Shown here: one piece after another, positions 1 to 6,028 of the stretch
How the letters are laid out: each line of letters starts with the position of its first letter
How positions within the stretch are numbered: position 1 is the first letter of the stretch
Assembly: GCA_029050385.1 (NCBI GenBank)
Contig: JAIDMV010000362.1
Span: 1 to 6,331 of the forward strand
DNA length: 6,331 nucleotides
Origin: Anaeroplasmataceae bacterium
GTDB taxonomy: Bacteria; Bacillota_I; Bacilli_A; Acholeplasmatales; Anaeroplasmataceae
Reading direction: 5' to 3'
The notes under the pieces: generated by a model
What the model saw: only the letters and a program-made list of their open reading frames with translations
Told to the model about the DNA's origin: nothing
The model's database searches: none
Program-made: the position numbers and the translations under genes

Positions 1-823
1 CACAATGTGCACCTGCAGTTGGATTTACCAATATATATTCGATATCTAGTTCTTTATTTAAGCGAGACTTAAGCATTTCCCCTAATTTCTTAGCTAATTC
101 TAATGCATCTGTATGACCTATGATGATAGGATGATTTTCAATATCATCTGCAAGCTCTACTACAAAGTCTACGATTTTCTTTAAACTTCCCATTCTTCCT
201 CTTGCCTTAGTTACTGCCTCCATCACGCCTTTTTCATCCATATTGATAATAGGATGAATTCCAAAAAGGGTGCCCATAATTGCTGCTAAATTACTCACTC
301 TTCCACTCTTACTAAAAAATTTTAAATCATCCGCGTAAAAATAAGTTGCAAAACGATCTCTTTCTACTGTAGCCCATTCTATAATCTCTTCTATGGTTTT
401 ATTTTCCTTATAAAGAACACTAATTTCTCTAAGTAAAGGATAACTACCTATCGTGATAGCCTTTGTATCAACAGTATAAACCGTTTGATTTGGATAAAGC
501 TCCTTTAATTCCTCTATCGCAATATGCATTGCGTTAAATGTTCCACTCATTGCTTGAGAAAAATGAATATATAATATATCCTTACCCTCTGCTAAAAATG
601 GCTCAAAATAAGCCTTATACTTTTCTGAACTTAGTCCAAAAGTTTTAGGTACAATTCCTTTTCTTAATAAATTATAGTATTCTTTATAATCATACCCCTC
701 ATCCTCACAAGGATAAAAATCTTTCCCTAAAATACTATAAGGCATACTAATCAAATGATACCCTAACTCCTTTGCCACCTCTAAAGTGACATCAGTATCT
801 GTATCTGTAAAAAGTACAAACAT
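1..823 (-). CDS. DegV family fatty-acid-binding protein (C-terminus cut by window edge)
   Basis: 274 codons are visible; about ten C-terminal residues lie beyond the left edge, judging by the usual family length near 280. DegV/FakB proteins bind a fatty acid and present it to a fatty-acid kinase (FakA) so that exogenous fatty acids enter phospholipid synthesis; this is family knowledge. Visible landmarks are the N-terminal TDTDTD (residues 6-11, in place of the usual TDST), PKTFGLSSEKY at 59-69 (the P-T-S ligand motif), SQAMSGTF at 89-96 with the ligand-type Ser93, VDTKAITIGS at 118-127, LKFFSKSGRVSN at 167-178 (the usual L-x-x-L-x-K-G-G-R-I), GIHPII at 188-193 and the terminal GAHC (271-274), where the His normally contacts the carboxylate. 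The start ATG is preceded by GAGAGGAA at good spacing. The protein is cytosolic. No kinase partner is in view. The fold assignment is firm; the ligand is inferred. Confidence 0.93.
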   Translation of the reverse strand, partial: MFVLFTDTDTDVTLEVAKELGYHLISMPYSILGKDFYPCEDEGYDYKEYYNLLRKGIVPKTFGLSSEKYKAYFEPFLAEGKDILYIHFSQAMSGTFNAMHIAIEELKELYPNQTVYTVDTKAITIGSYPLLREISVLYKENKTIEEIIEWATVERDRFATYFYADDLKFFSKSGRVSNLAAIMGTLFGIHPIINMDEKGVMEAVTKARGRMGSLKKIVDFVVELADDIENHPIIIGHTDALELAKKLGEMLKSRLNKELDIEYILVNPTAGAHC

Positions 824-863
824 AAAACTATTCCTCTCAATTCTGTCGAAATTTGACATATTT

Positions 864-892
864 ATTTTACCATTAAGTTGTTTTTTTGTCAT
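864..892 (-). promoter_or_regulatory. Promoter of the DegV gene
   Basis: On the minus strand ATGACA (887-892, five of six matches to TTGACA) is followed by exactly 17 bp and TAAAAT (864-869), which carries an extended -10 TGG just upstream. The predicted start point near 857 gives a leader of about 34 nt before the DegV ATG. It lies downstream of the XRE-gene terminator, so DegV appears to be transcribed on its own. Confidence 0.6.
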
Positions 893-901
893 TCTTTTTT
901 T

Positions 902-938
902 AAAAAAGAAAAATCCTGCCAATTATTGTCGGCAGGAT
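902..938 (-). terminator. Rho-independent terminator of the XRE regulator gene
   Basis: ATCCTGCC (minus strand, from 938) pairs with GGCAGGAT (ending at 913). Two further pairs (G-U, A-U) extend the stem to 10 bp around a 6-nt loop. On the minus strand the stem is followed by TTTTCTTTTTT. It lies about 28 nt past the stop codon of the XRE gene. On the plus strand the stem is not followed by a T-run, so it acts for minus-strand transcripts. Confidence 0.85.
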
Positions 939-966
939 GAAACCCTTATTTCTAATTCTAAAATTT

Positions 967-1245
967 TTATGATCTTTTATTTAAATGGTATACAAGTTCT
1001 TTTAATTCATTGCAAATTGTGTCTATTTTTTCATTTAAAAATTCATTGCTTAATTCATCTACTCCTAATAAATAATCTGTTGAAACATTCAAATATTCTG
1101 CCATCTTTTTTATAATATCACTATTCATTAGAGTATTTTCATTGATATAATTATCTAACGTTCTTCTTTCTATCTGTAAATCTTCAGCAATTTTTCTTCT
1201 TTCTAATCCTCGTTTGGTTATAATTTCATTTAATCTGGTTTTCAT
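967..1245 (-). CDS. Small XRE-family helix-turn-helix transcriptional regulator
   Basis: A 92-residue protein that is mostly one Cro/C1-type HTH domain, about residues 3-62. It begins MKTRLNEIITKRGLERRKIA and continues with a recognition-helix stretch IERRTLDNYI, then IIKKMAEYLNVSTDYLLG, the classic closing helix of this family. The last 27 residues (NEFLNEKIDTICNELKELVY) look helical and may dimerise. An in-frame ATG five codons upstream, at 1260, would give 97 residues, but its AGGAA abuts the ATG with no spacing. The start at 1245 has GGAG nine bases upstream and matches the usual N-terminus, so I chose it. It should bind DNA as a dimer. Its target is unknown; repeated ATAAG motifs over its own promoter suggest autoregulation. 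It has its own promoter and terminator, and there is no phage or toxin partner beside it. Confidence 0.9.
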   Translation of the reverse strand: MKTRLNEIITKRGLERRKIAEDLQIERRTLDNYINENTLMNSDIIKKMAEYLNVSTDYLLGVDELSNEFLNEKIDTICNELKELVYHLNKRS

Positions 1246-1273
1246 AATCTCAAACTCCATTTCCTAAGACTTT

Positions 1274-1315
1274 CTTATATTCTAGCATTATATTCTTATG
1301 CTTTCCTTATGTTAG
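1274..1315 (-). promoter_or_regulatory. XRE gene promoter with phased ATAAG repeats (possible operator)
   Basis: On the minus strand CTAACA (1310-1315), a 17-bp spacer and a perfect TATAAT (1287-1292) predict a start near 1280 and a leader of about 35 nt. Three copies of ATAAG followed by purine-rich sequence occur on the same strand at 1306-1310, 1295-1299 and 1274-1278. They are separated by 11 and 21 bp, close to one and two helical turns. They cover the spacer and the start region. The promoter call is reasonably good; operator function is inference. Confidence 0.5.
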
Positions 1316-1340
1316 AAATAAATACCTAGAAATGGAAAGA

Positions 1341-1373
1341 AAATGTAAAAGTCCTAAGATTTCTCCTAGGACT
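1341..1373 (-). terminator. Rho-independent terminator of proS
   Basis: On the minus strand AGTCCTAGGA, a GAAA tetraloop and TCTTAGGACT form a 10-bp stem with one G-U pair, followed by TTTTACATTTTC. The stem starts eight bases after the proS stop codon. Read on the plus strand the same stem has an A-C mismatch, so the structure is optimised for the minus-strand transcript. Confidence 0.8.
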
Positions 1374-1380
1374 AAATAAG

Positions 1381-3081
1381 TTAAATTTCTTGAACTGCTT
1401 TAAGAATAATCTTTACAGCTTCTTCTAATGGAAGTTCTTGTTTTTCTAAAGTTTCTCTGTTTTTAAATTCAACAATTCCTTCATTGCTTCTTTTACCACA
1501 GATAATCATATAAGGGATACCCATAAGCTCCCAATCCTTAAATTTAAAGCCTGGCTTAGCATTTCTGTCATCTAAAATAACCTCTGACTTACCACATAAT
1601 GCTTCATATGCCTTTAGACTTAATGCCTGTTGATCTGCATCATTGAAATTGATTGGAACAATGACTGCATGATATGGAGCTACATTTAAAGGCCATTTGA
1701 TACCAAATTCATCATGGTATTGTTCTACTATAGATTGAAGTGTTCTAGAAACACCAATGCCATAACAGCCCATAACCATAGGAACATTTTTCCCTTCTTC
1801 ATTGACATATACACAGTTCATAGGCTCACTATATTTGGTTTGAAGCTTAAAGATTTGTCCAACCTCTATACCGCGCTCTTGGCCCATAGGTTTTCCACAA
1901 ACAGGACATAAATCTCCAGCAACATTTTTTCTTAAATCACAAACCTTACCTGTAAAATCTCTACCATAATTTACATTCTTATAATGGTAGTCTTTCTCAT
2001 TTGCACCAATTACAAAATTAGATAATTCTGTAACCTCTTCATCTACATATACTTCACAAGGTAAATCCTTTGGTCCAACAAACCCATGAACACTTTTTAA
2101 ACTTTCAATTTCAGCATCACTTGCAAGTTCTAAGTAGTTTTCGTTAGAGTTTAGAGCATTAACTAATTTAATTTCATTGACCTCACGGTCTCCTCTTACT
2201 ACTACAGCAACCAATTTTTCATTTACATAATCATGATAGATTAATGTCTTAGCAGTTTTCTTCGCATCTACTCCTAAAAAGCTAGAGATTTCTTCAATCG
2301 TTCTTTGATTTGGAGTATGTACCTTTTCTAAAGGTAATGCATCTTCCTTAGGTTCTTTCACTAGCTTGGCTGTAGCCTTTTCTACGTCTGCTGCATAGCC
2401 ACAAGCATCACAGTACACAATTTCAGATTCTCCGATATCAGATAAGGCCATAAACTGATGAGATCCATTGCCACCAATATTTCCAGTATCTGCTAAAACA
2501 ACCTGATAATGAAGTCCTAAACGCGTAAAGATTCTAGAATAAGTATCATACATATTCTGATAGGAAGCATTTAATCCTTCTTCATCCTTATCAAAGGTAT
2601 AAGCATCCTTCATTAAGAATTCTCTACCACGCATCAATCCAAAACGAGGACGTCTTTCATCTCTATACTTTGTTTGAATTTGATAAATGTTAAGAGGTAA
2701 ATTTTTACTTGATTTTACTAAATCACGTACTAATGTTGTAAAGACCTCTTCATGAGTAGGTCCTAAACAGAATTCACGCTCATGACGGTCTGTTAGACGC
2801 ATCAACTCAGGACCATACTTACTCCAACGTCCAGACTCTTCCCAAAGTTCTTTTGGCTGTAAGGCAGAGCATAAAATCTCCACAGCTCCTGAGGCATCCA
2901 TTTCCTCTCTTATGATATTTTCAATTTTATGTAAAACACGTAAACCTAAAGGTAAAAACTGATATACTCCTGCAACCTGAGCCTTGATCATTCCTGCACG
3001 AAGTAATAAAATATGAGAATCAATCTTAGCTTCCTGTGGTGCTTCCTTTAGTGTTGCGATTAACATTTTACTTGCTTTCAT
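1381..3081 (-). CDS. proS: Prolyl-tRNA synthetase, bacterial type with editing domain
   Basis: A 566-residue class II aminoacyl-tRNA synthetase that attaches proline to tRNA-Pro in the cytosol; the length is typical of the bacterial form. Motif 1 covers roughly residues 44-85 (FLPLGLRVLHKIENIIREEM). LGPTHEE (106-112) contains the proline-binding Thr-x-Glu. Motif 2 is YRDERRPRFGLMRGREFLMK (139-158). Motif 3 is GCYGIGVSRT (438-447) with ATP-contacting Arg446. The INS editing domain, which clears mischarged Ala-tRNA-Pro, lies between motifs 2 and 3 and has the conserved Lys278 region (KKTAKTLIY) and the loop GFVGP (333-337). The anticodon-binding domain starts near 468. Two CxxC pairs flank the insert, C224/C227 and C392/C395, suggesting a metal knuckle (inference). 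The start matches the family N-terminus (KASKMLIATLKE) and has AAGGAAG upstream. It is monocistronic, with its own promoter and terminator. Confidence 0.98.
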   Translation of the reverse strand: MKASKMLIATLKEAPQEAKIDSHILLLRAGMIKAQVAGVYQFLPLGLRVLHKIENIIREEMDASGAVEILCSALQPKELWEESGRWSKYGPELMRLTDRHEREFCLGPTHEEVFTTLVRDLVKSSKNLPLNIYQIQTKYRDERRPRFGLMRGREFLMKDAYTFDKDEEGLNASYQNMYDTYSRIFTRLGLHYQVVLADTGNIGGNGSHQFMALSDIGESEIVYCDACGYAADVEKATAKLVKEPKEDALPLEKVHTPNQRTIEEISSFLGVDAKKTAKTLIYHDYVNEKLVAVVVRGDREVNEIKLVNALNSNENYLELASDAEIESLKSVHGFVGPKDLPCEVYVDEEVTELSNFVIGANEKDYHYKNVNYGRDFTGKVCDLRKNVAGDLCPVCGKPMGQERGIEVGQIFKLQTKYSEPMNCVYVNEEGKNVPMVMGCYGIGVSRTLQSIVEQYHDEFGIKWPLNVAPYHAVIVPINFNDADQQALSLKAYEALCGKSEVILDDRNAKPGFKFKDWELMGIPYMIICGKRSNEGIVEFKNRETLEKQELPLEEAVKIILKAVQEI

Positions 3082-3117
3082 AAATCATTACACTTCCTTT
3101 TTCATAAAACACAACAA

Positions 3118-3146
3118 ATTATACCATACTATAACTATAAAATCTA
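3118..3146 (-). promoter_or_regulatory. Promoter of proS
   Basis: A perfect TATAAT (3118-3123, minus strand) is preceded by TGG, an extended -10 that offsets the weak -35 TAGATT (3141-3146, 17-bp spacer). The predicted start near 3111 leaves a leader of about 30 nt. That is too short for a T-box, and no T-box specifier or antiterminator sequence is present. Confidence 0.55.
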
Positions 3147-3175
3147 TTCATATAAAAACATTTTCTTAAAACTTT

Positions 3176-3203
3176 TTAACACTTTTTCTTTTCATTTTAT
3201 AAA
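3176..3203 (+). promoter_or_regulatory. Candidate promoter of the RNase J gene
   Basis: TTAACA (3176-3181), a 16-bp T-rich spacer and TATAAA (3198-3203) lie 47 bases upstream of the start codon and are back to back with the proS promoter. Alternative -10-like hexamers (TATAGT at 3205, TAAAAT at 3212) are present, so the exact start is uncertain. Confidence 0.4.
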
Positions 3204-3249
3204 ATATAGTGTAAAATAAAATAAATCAATTTACGATGGAGGAAAATCT

Positions 3250-4944
3250 ATGGATAAAATTATTGCCAAAAATGAGCTGGGGATTTTTGCCTTGGGCGGT
3301 CTTGGTGAAGTTGGAAAAAATATGTACTGTATTGAATATTTGAACCAAATTTTCATCATAGATTCAGGAATTCTATTCCCTGATGAACACCTCTTAGGTG
3401 TAGACTATGTCATCCCTGATTATACCTATTTAGAACAAAATCAACAAAGAATTGTGGGTCTTTTTATTACCCATGGTCATGAGGATCATATTGGAGGAAT
3501 ACCTTTCCTATTAAAAAAGGTCACAATTCCAAAGATTTTTGCTGCTGGAGTTGCAGTCGATTTAATTGAAAGCAAATTAAGTGAATATCCTGACCTTTTA
3601 TCTAAGGTACAAATTGTAGAATTTAAAGCCCATTTCACATATAAATTTAGAGGTGTAGAGGTTTCTTTTATTCGTTTAAACCACTCTATTCCAGATGCAT
3701 ATGCTATTGTGTTTACAACCAATCTTGGTGTAATCATGCATACAGGTGATTTTAAAATTGACTTTACACCAGTCGGTCCTGCGGCAGAATATGAAAAACT
3801 TGCTTCTTTAGGACAAAAGGGTGTGTTATGCTTACTTGCTGATTCTACAAATTCCTTAAGAGAAGGATTTACTGAATCCGAAAGAAAAATTGGTGCTTCT
3901 ATTAAGGATTTATTTTCTAAGGTAGAAGAAAGAATCATTGTAGCAACCTTCGCTTCCAATATGTTTAGAATTGAACAGATTATTGAAGCCTGTGTTGAAT
4001 CTAAAAGACATATTGCTGTCTTTGGTCGTTCTATGGAAAAGGCTATTGAAATTGGCCAACAAATCGGTTATATTAAGCCACCAAAAGGAACCATAATTGA
4101 AGCATCTGAAATCCATAAATATAAACCTCATGAATTATGCTTCTTATGTACTGGATCTCAAGGAGAGCCTTTAGCTGCCTTATCTAGAGTTGCAAGTGGA
4201 ACTCATAAAACGATTAAGCTTATTCCAGGAGATACAATCATCTTCTCTTCTAGTCCAATCCCTGGCAATCAAGAGGGTGTAAATAAAACCATTAACCTAT
4301 TATTCAAAAATGGAGCAAATGTTATTACGCATTCTCCTTTAGCAGATACACATACCTCAGGGCATGCTTCTATGGGGGAACAAAAGCTTATGCTTTCTTT
4401 GATTAAACCTAAGTACTTCTTACCTATCCATGGAGAATATAGAATGCAAAAGGTACATGGAAACACAGCAATTGAATGTGGTGTAAATCCAGAAAACATT
4501 TTCGTCTTAGAAAATGGTGATGTTATAGCATTTAGTGAAGACGGTGCACGTCTTGCTGGCAAGGTTCCTTCTGGAGAAGTTTATATTGATGGTACTGGAA
4601 TTGGTGATATTTCTTCTAATATTATTCGAGAAAGAAAATATCTATCTGAAGATGGAATGTTTTCTTTAGTTATTACAGTAGATGTATTTAAAAAGGAAAT
4701 CCCAATTGAACCTCAGGTTGTATCCCGTGGATTTATCTATATGAAGGATAGTGAGGCACTAACTAAATCTATCGTCTTAGAAGCTACAAAATTTTTAAAC
4801 GCTGAAATGAAAAAAATGAAGGTATTAAATTTTAATACCTTAAAATACAGCTTAACAGAATTTTTAAATCATTTGATTTATTCAAAAACAGATAGAAAGC
4901 CAATAATTATTCCTGTATTTATGCAAATAGATACAAGGCCTTAA
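3250..4944 (+). CDS. rnjA: Ribonuclease J (J1-like), metallo-beta-lactamase/beta-CASP nuclease
   Basis: A 564-residue RNase J, the 5'-to-3' exonuclease and endonuclease that matures and degrades RNA in Bacillota. The metallo-beta-lactamase core shows HGHEDH at residues 75-80, H145 (NHSIPDA), D167 (HTGDFKID) and H394 (PIHGEYR), the full two-zinc ligand set. The beta-CASP part shows ATFASN (232-237), GRSMEKA (259-265), GSQGE (302-306) and HTSGHAS (368-374), which bind the RNA backbone. The C-terminal domain (about 450-564) ends in FMQIDTRP. The intact HGHEDH makes it J1-like rather than the inactive J2 type, whose motif is degenerate. The start has GGAGGA six bases upstream and gives the usual N-terminus, with GIFALGGLGEVGKNM at residues 11-25. 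Its stop codon overlaps that of the convergent racemase gene. Confidence 0.97.
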   Translation: MDKIIAKNELGIFALGGLGEVGKNMYCIEYLNQIFIIDSGILFPDEHLLGVDYVIPDYTYLEQNQQRIVGLFITHGHEDHIGGIPFLLKKVTIPKIFAAGVAVDLIESKLSEYPDLLSKVQIVEFKAHFTYKFRGVEVSFIRLNHSIPDAYAIVFTTNLGVIMHTGDFKIDFTPVGPAAEYEKLASLGQKGVLCLLADSTNSLREGFTESERKIGASIKDLFSKVEERIIVATFASNMFRIEQIIEACVESKRHIAVFGRSMEKAIEIGQQIGYIKPPKGTIIEASEIHKYKPHELCFLCTGSQGEPLAALSRVASGTHKTIKLIPGDTIIFSSSPIPGNQEGVNKTINLLFKNGANVITHSPLADTHTSGHASMGEQKLMLSLIKPKYFLPIHGEYRMQKVHGNTAIECGVNPENIFVLENGDVIAFSEDGARLAGKVPSGEVYIDGTGIGDISSNIIRERKYLSEDGMFSLVITVDVFKKEIPIEPQVVSRGFIYMKDSEALTKSIVLEATKFLNAEMKKMKVLNFNTLKYSLTEFLNHLIYSKTDRKPIIIPVFMQIDTRP

Positions 4945-5519
4945 GAGCTAGAGATTTCTCTAGCTTTTTTTATATCTTCTAATAACATAGGGATTTGATT
5001 TAAAGTTGGTAGGGGATAAGCATCTGATGGGATGGCTAAAAAGTGAGTACAGCCTAATAATAAAAGATCTGTTTTTAAGTTCTTTAGCTCTTCTAAATAA
5101 ATTCTGATATCCTTCTTCTTTTCAATCGCTTCTATAAAATCTGTTCCATCAATAACATTTACTGGATAGTTTTCTTTAGCATAGGATATCGTTGTCTTAG
5201 AGCCTATCAACGTATGATTTAGTGTCAAATAAGGAATAAAATAATCAAAAATACCAATTACTGGAATTCTTAAATTGTATTTTAAAAATGAATAAGCAAG
5301 AATAGAAAGAGTATTACATGCTAAGATAATTAATTCAGCACCTTGTTCTATTAAGCATTTTGATAGATAAAATGCTCTTTTTAAAAGAACTTCTTTAGAT
5401 TTATTCCCATAAGGAAAAAAGCCTTGATCTAAAAGAATAATTAGTTGGTCTTTCTCACTTTTAATTTGCTTTGCAACAGCAAGACCACCTTTACCACTAT
5501 CAATGATTCCAATCTTCAT
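4941..5519 (-). CDS. murI: Compact glutamate racemase-like protein (Asp/Glu racemase family)
   Basis: 192 residues from the chosen start, against about 260-270 for ordinary MurI, which makes D-glutamate for peptidoglycan by cofactor-independent two-cysteine chemistry. The active-site signatures are kept in order: IGIIDSGKGG (residues 3-12, Asp7-Ser8), DQGFFPYGNKS (31-41, the D-x4-PYG motif), ACNT (67-70, catalytic Cys68), PVIGI (86-90) and LLGCTHF (154-160, catalytic Cys157, His159). The shortening falls mainly between ACNT and GCTH, with a divergent tail after GCTHF. The start at 5519 has GGTGA four bases upstream and begins exactly at the family N-terminus. An in-frame ATG at 5549 has no ribosome site. 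Both cysteines remain, so activity is likely. Whether it is the cell's main MurI or a paralogue cannot be told here. Confidence 0.85.
   Translation of the reverse strand: MKIGIIDSGKGGLAVAKQIKSEKDQLIILLDQGFFPYGNKSKEVLLKRAFYLSKCLIEQGAELIILACNTLSILAYSFLKYNLRIPVIGIFDYFIPYLTLNHTLIGSKTTISYAKENYPVNVIDGTDFIEAIEKKKDIRIYLEELKNLKTDLLLLGCTHFLAIPSDAYPLPTLNQIPMLLEDIKKAREISSS
4943..4971 (+). terminator. Terminator of the RNase J gene, embedded in the racemase 3' codons
   Basis: AGCTAGAG (4946-4953) pairs with CTCTAGCT (4958-4965) around a short ATTT loop, followed by seven Ts (4965-4971). The hairpin begins right after the RNase J stop. The same bases encode the last residues (AREISSS) of the convergent gene. 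On the minus strand there is no U-tract after the stem, so it serves the plus strand only. Confidence 0.85.
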
Positions 5520-5549
5520 ACAATCACCAATTAAGTTTATGTGAAACAT

Positions 5550-5762
5550 ATGAAATATAGGCTAATGAAGTTAGTTCATCAGGAGCAAATTATTCTGTTT
5601 ATACCTATTTTATATCTATCTATCCTTTTTACTAAATAAAATGAAAAATTTTTTTATCTTCTAAAAATCTCTGTTTTTTCAAAATCTTTTCTCAAAAAAT
5701 AAGGTTTTTGCACCTTCTAAAGTTAAGTGATTTAAGGCTTTAGAATGACGCTAGGAAAAATG
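5550..5762. other. AT-rich intergenic region upstream of the racemase
   Basis: No credible gene. On the minus strand there are weak promoter-like pairs (for example TTTAGT, 16 bp, TATAAA around 5610-5640) that might drive the racemase, and a small inverted repeat ATGAA-N5-TTCAT near 5564-5579. A 12-bp imperfect hairpin lies at 5715-5745 (TTCTAAAG/CTTTAGAA outer arms, TTAA inner arms). A weak minus-strand hairpin with a U-tract, AAGGT/ACCTT then ATTTTTT, lies at 5694-5716. Their function is not established. Confidence 0.4.
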
Positions 5763-5788
5763 AAAAAATGGGGCTATCTACCCCATTT
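5763..5788 (-). terminator. Minus-strand Rho-independent terminator
   Basis: AAATGGGG (5766-5773) pairs with CCCCATTT (5781-5788) over a 7-nt loop. Read on the minus strand the stem is followed by TTTTTTCATTTTT. On the plus strand only three Ts follow, so it stops leftward transcription. No minus-strand gene precedes it in the window. It sits just behind the promoter of the small-peptide RNA and would shield the racemase from leftward readthrough. Confidence 0.7.
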
Positions 5789-5815
5789 GCAATGCTTAAA
5801 AATATGTGCTATTAT
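5787..5815 (+). promoter_or_regulatory. Strong extended -10 promoter of the small-peptide mRNA
   Basis: TTGCAA (5787-5792), exactly 17 bp, then TATTAT (5810-5815) with an extended -10 TGC directly upstream. Start is predicted around 5822, so the RNA would begin GGGACTAAGGTCC, whose first bases can fold into a GGAC/GTCC hairpin (5823-5834) at the very 5' end. Confidence 0.75.
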
Positions 5816-5828
5816 AGGTTTGGGACTA

Positions 5829-5836
5829 AGGTCCGC
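5829..5836 (+). repeat. Direct repeat AGGTCCGC, 5' copy (second copy 6061-6068)
   Basis: The 8-mer AGGTCCGC lies just upstream of the leader-ORF ribosome site (AAGGAGG, 5839-5845). It recurs exactly at 6061-6068 in the loop side of the shared terminator. Because the minus-strand RNA contains the complement in its terminator loop, the repeat gives that RNA a pairing site at the 5' end of the mRNA. Confidence 0.7.
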
Positions 5837-5850
5837 TTAAGGAGGATACT

Positions 5851-5976
5851 ATGAACAAAGCACACGCTTTAAAGGAAACTAAAAACGTGTCGTGGAGGTT
5901 ACTAGATGGAATATCTAGTTCTACTTATAGTACTTTTAGTCTTACTACTAGCAATTATAAGTATCCTATTTACTAA
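5851..5976 (+). CDS. Leader ORF overlapping the small membrane peptide (mok-like)
   Basis: A 41-codon reading frame with the best ribosome site in the region (AAGGAGG, five bases before ATG). It starts MNKAHALKETKNVSW. From about residue 19 on it overlaps the membrane-peptide ORF in another frame, so its Ser/Thr/Tyr-rich end (SSSTYSTFSLTTSNYKYPIY) is largely the frame shadow of a Leu-rich sequence and carries little information of its own. I infer that its role is to bring ribosomes through the hairpin that hides the internal start codon, as the mok leader does for hok. No protein family is recognised. Translation is supported by the ribosome site; a peptide function is not. Confidence 0.5.
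   Translation: MNKAHALKETKNVSWRLLDGISSSTYSTFSLTTSNYKYPIY
5901..5919 (+). promoter_or_regulatory. Hairpin enclosing the start codon of the membrane peptide
   Basis: ACTAGAT (5901-5907) pairs perfectly with ATCTAGT (5913-5919) over a GGAAT loop. The A and U of the start codon (5906-5908) sit in the stem and its G in the loop, directly after the ribosome site GGAGG (5894-5898). Ribosomes on the overlapping leader frame would melt it. A second possible element is the hairpin AAAGC/GCTTT (5857-5870), whose ACAC loop plus G can pair with CGTGT (5886-5890). Confidence 0.6.
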
Positions 5977-5986
5977 ACATAAATAG
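5906..5986 (+). CDS. 26-residue single-span membrane peptide, candidate type I toxin
   Basis: The peptide starts MEYLVLLIVLLVLLL and ends SILFTKHK: one uninterrupted hydrophobic helix of about 20 residues (3-22) with one acidic residue at the N-terminus and a basic tail. This is the form of small membrane toxins of type I toxin-antitoxin loci (Ibs, Fst, Hok-like), though I see no specific match to a named family. The ribosome site GGAGG is seven bases upstream, but the ATG is in a 7-bp hairpin. The ORF is nested out of frame in the leader ORF. It uses many CTA and ATA codons, unlike the TTA-rich neighbours. It lies on an RNA bounded by a strong promoter and a bidirectional terminator, opposed by a convergent small RNA. 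Alternatives are a regulatory membrane microprotein or a non-toxic leader peptide. Existence is likely; toxicity is inference. Confidence 0.65.
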   Translation: MEYLVLLIVLLVLLLAIISILFTKHK

Positions 5987-6008
5987 GACCAGCATTGGGA
6001 GACCATAT

Positions 6009-6025
6009 GGCATAGGCATTATGCT
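6009..6025 (+). other. Hairpin in the 3' untranslated part of the peptide mRNA
   Basis: GCATA (6010-6014) pairs with TATGC (6020-6024) over GGCAT, with a G-U pair extending it by one. It separates the coding part from the 3' pairing segments (AATCGTTAA and CCCTTTAAGC). Confidence 0.5.
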
Positions 6026-6028
6026 AAA

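Noticed and set aside
786..1115. Plus-strand open frame opposite the DegV start and XRE gene
   Set aside because: It covers the DegV promoter and XRE terminator and is the complement of real minus-strand genes.
1245..1260. Upstream ATG for the XRE regulator (five extra residues)
   Set aside because: The purine-rich ribosome site abuts that ATG, while the downstream ATG has GGAG at nine bases and the canonical HTH start.
3082..3249. T-box or other riboswitch upstream of proS
   Set aside because: The predicted leader is about 30 nt and the divergent spacer lacks any T-box sequence or terminator/antiterminator pair.
3486..4562. Long minus-strand open frames inside the RNase J gene
   Set aside because: They are antisense to a clearly conserved coding region, with no promoter, ribosome site or recognisable protein sequence.
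5520..5549. Upstream ATG for the racemase (ten extra residues)
   Set aside because: It has no ribosome site, and the extra residues precede the conserved family N-terminus.
5760..5840. A 26-codon plus-strand ORF (MKKWGYLPHLQ...) with AGGAAA upstream
   Set aside because: It runs through the minus-strand terminator hairpin and the whole promoter of the peptide mRNA, and no promoter precedes it. It is best explained as chance.
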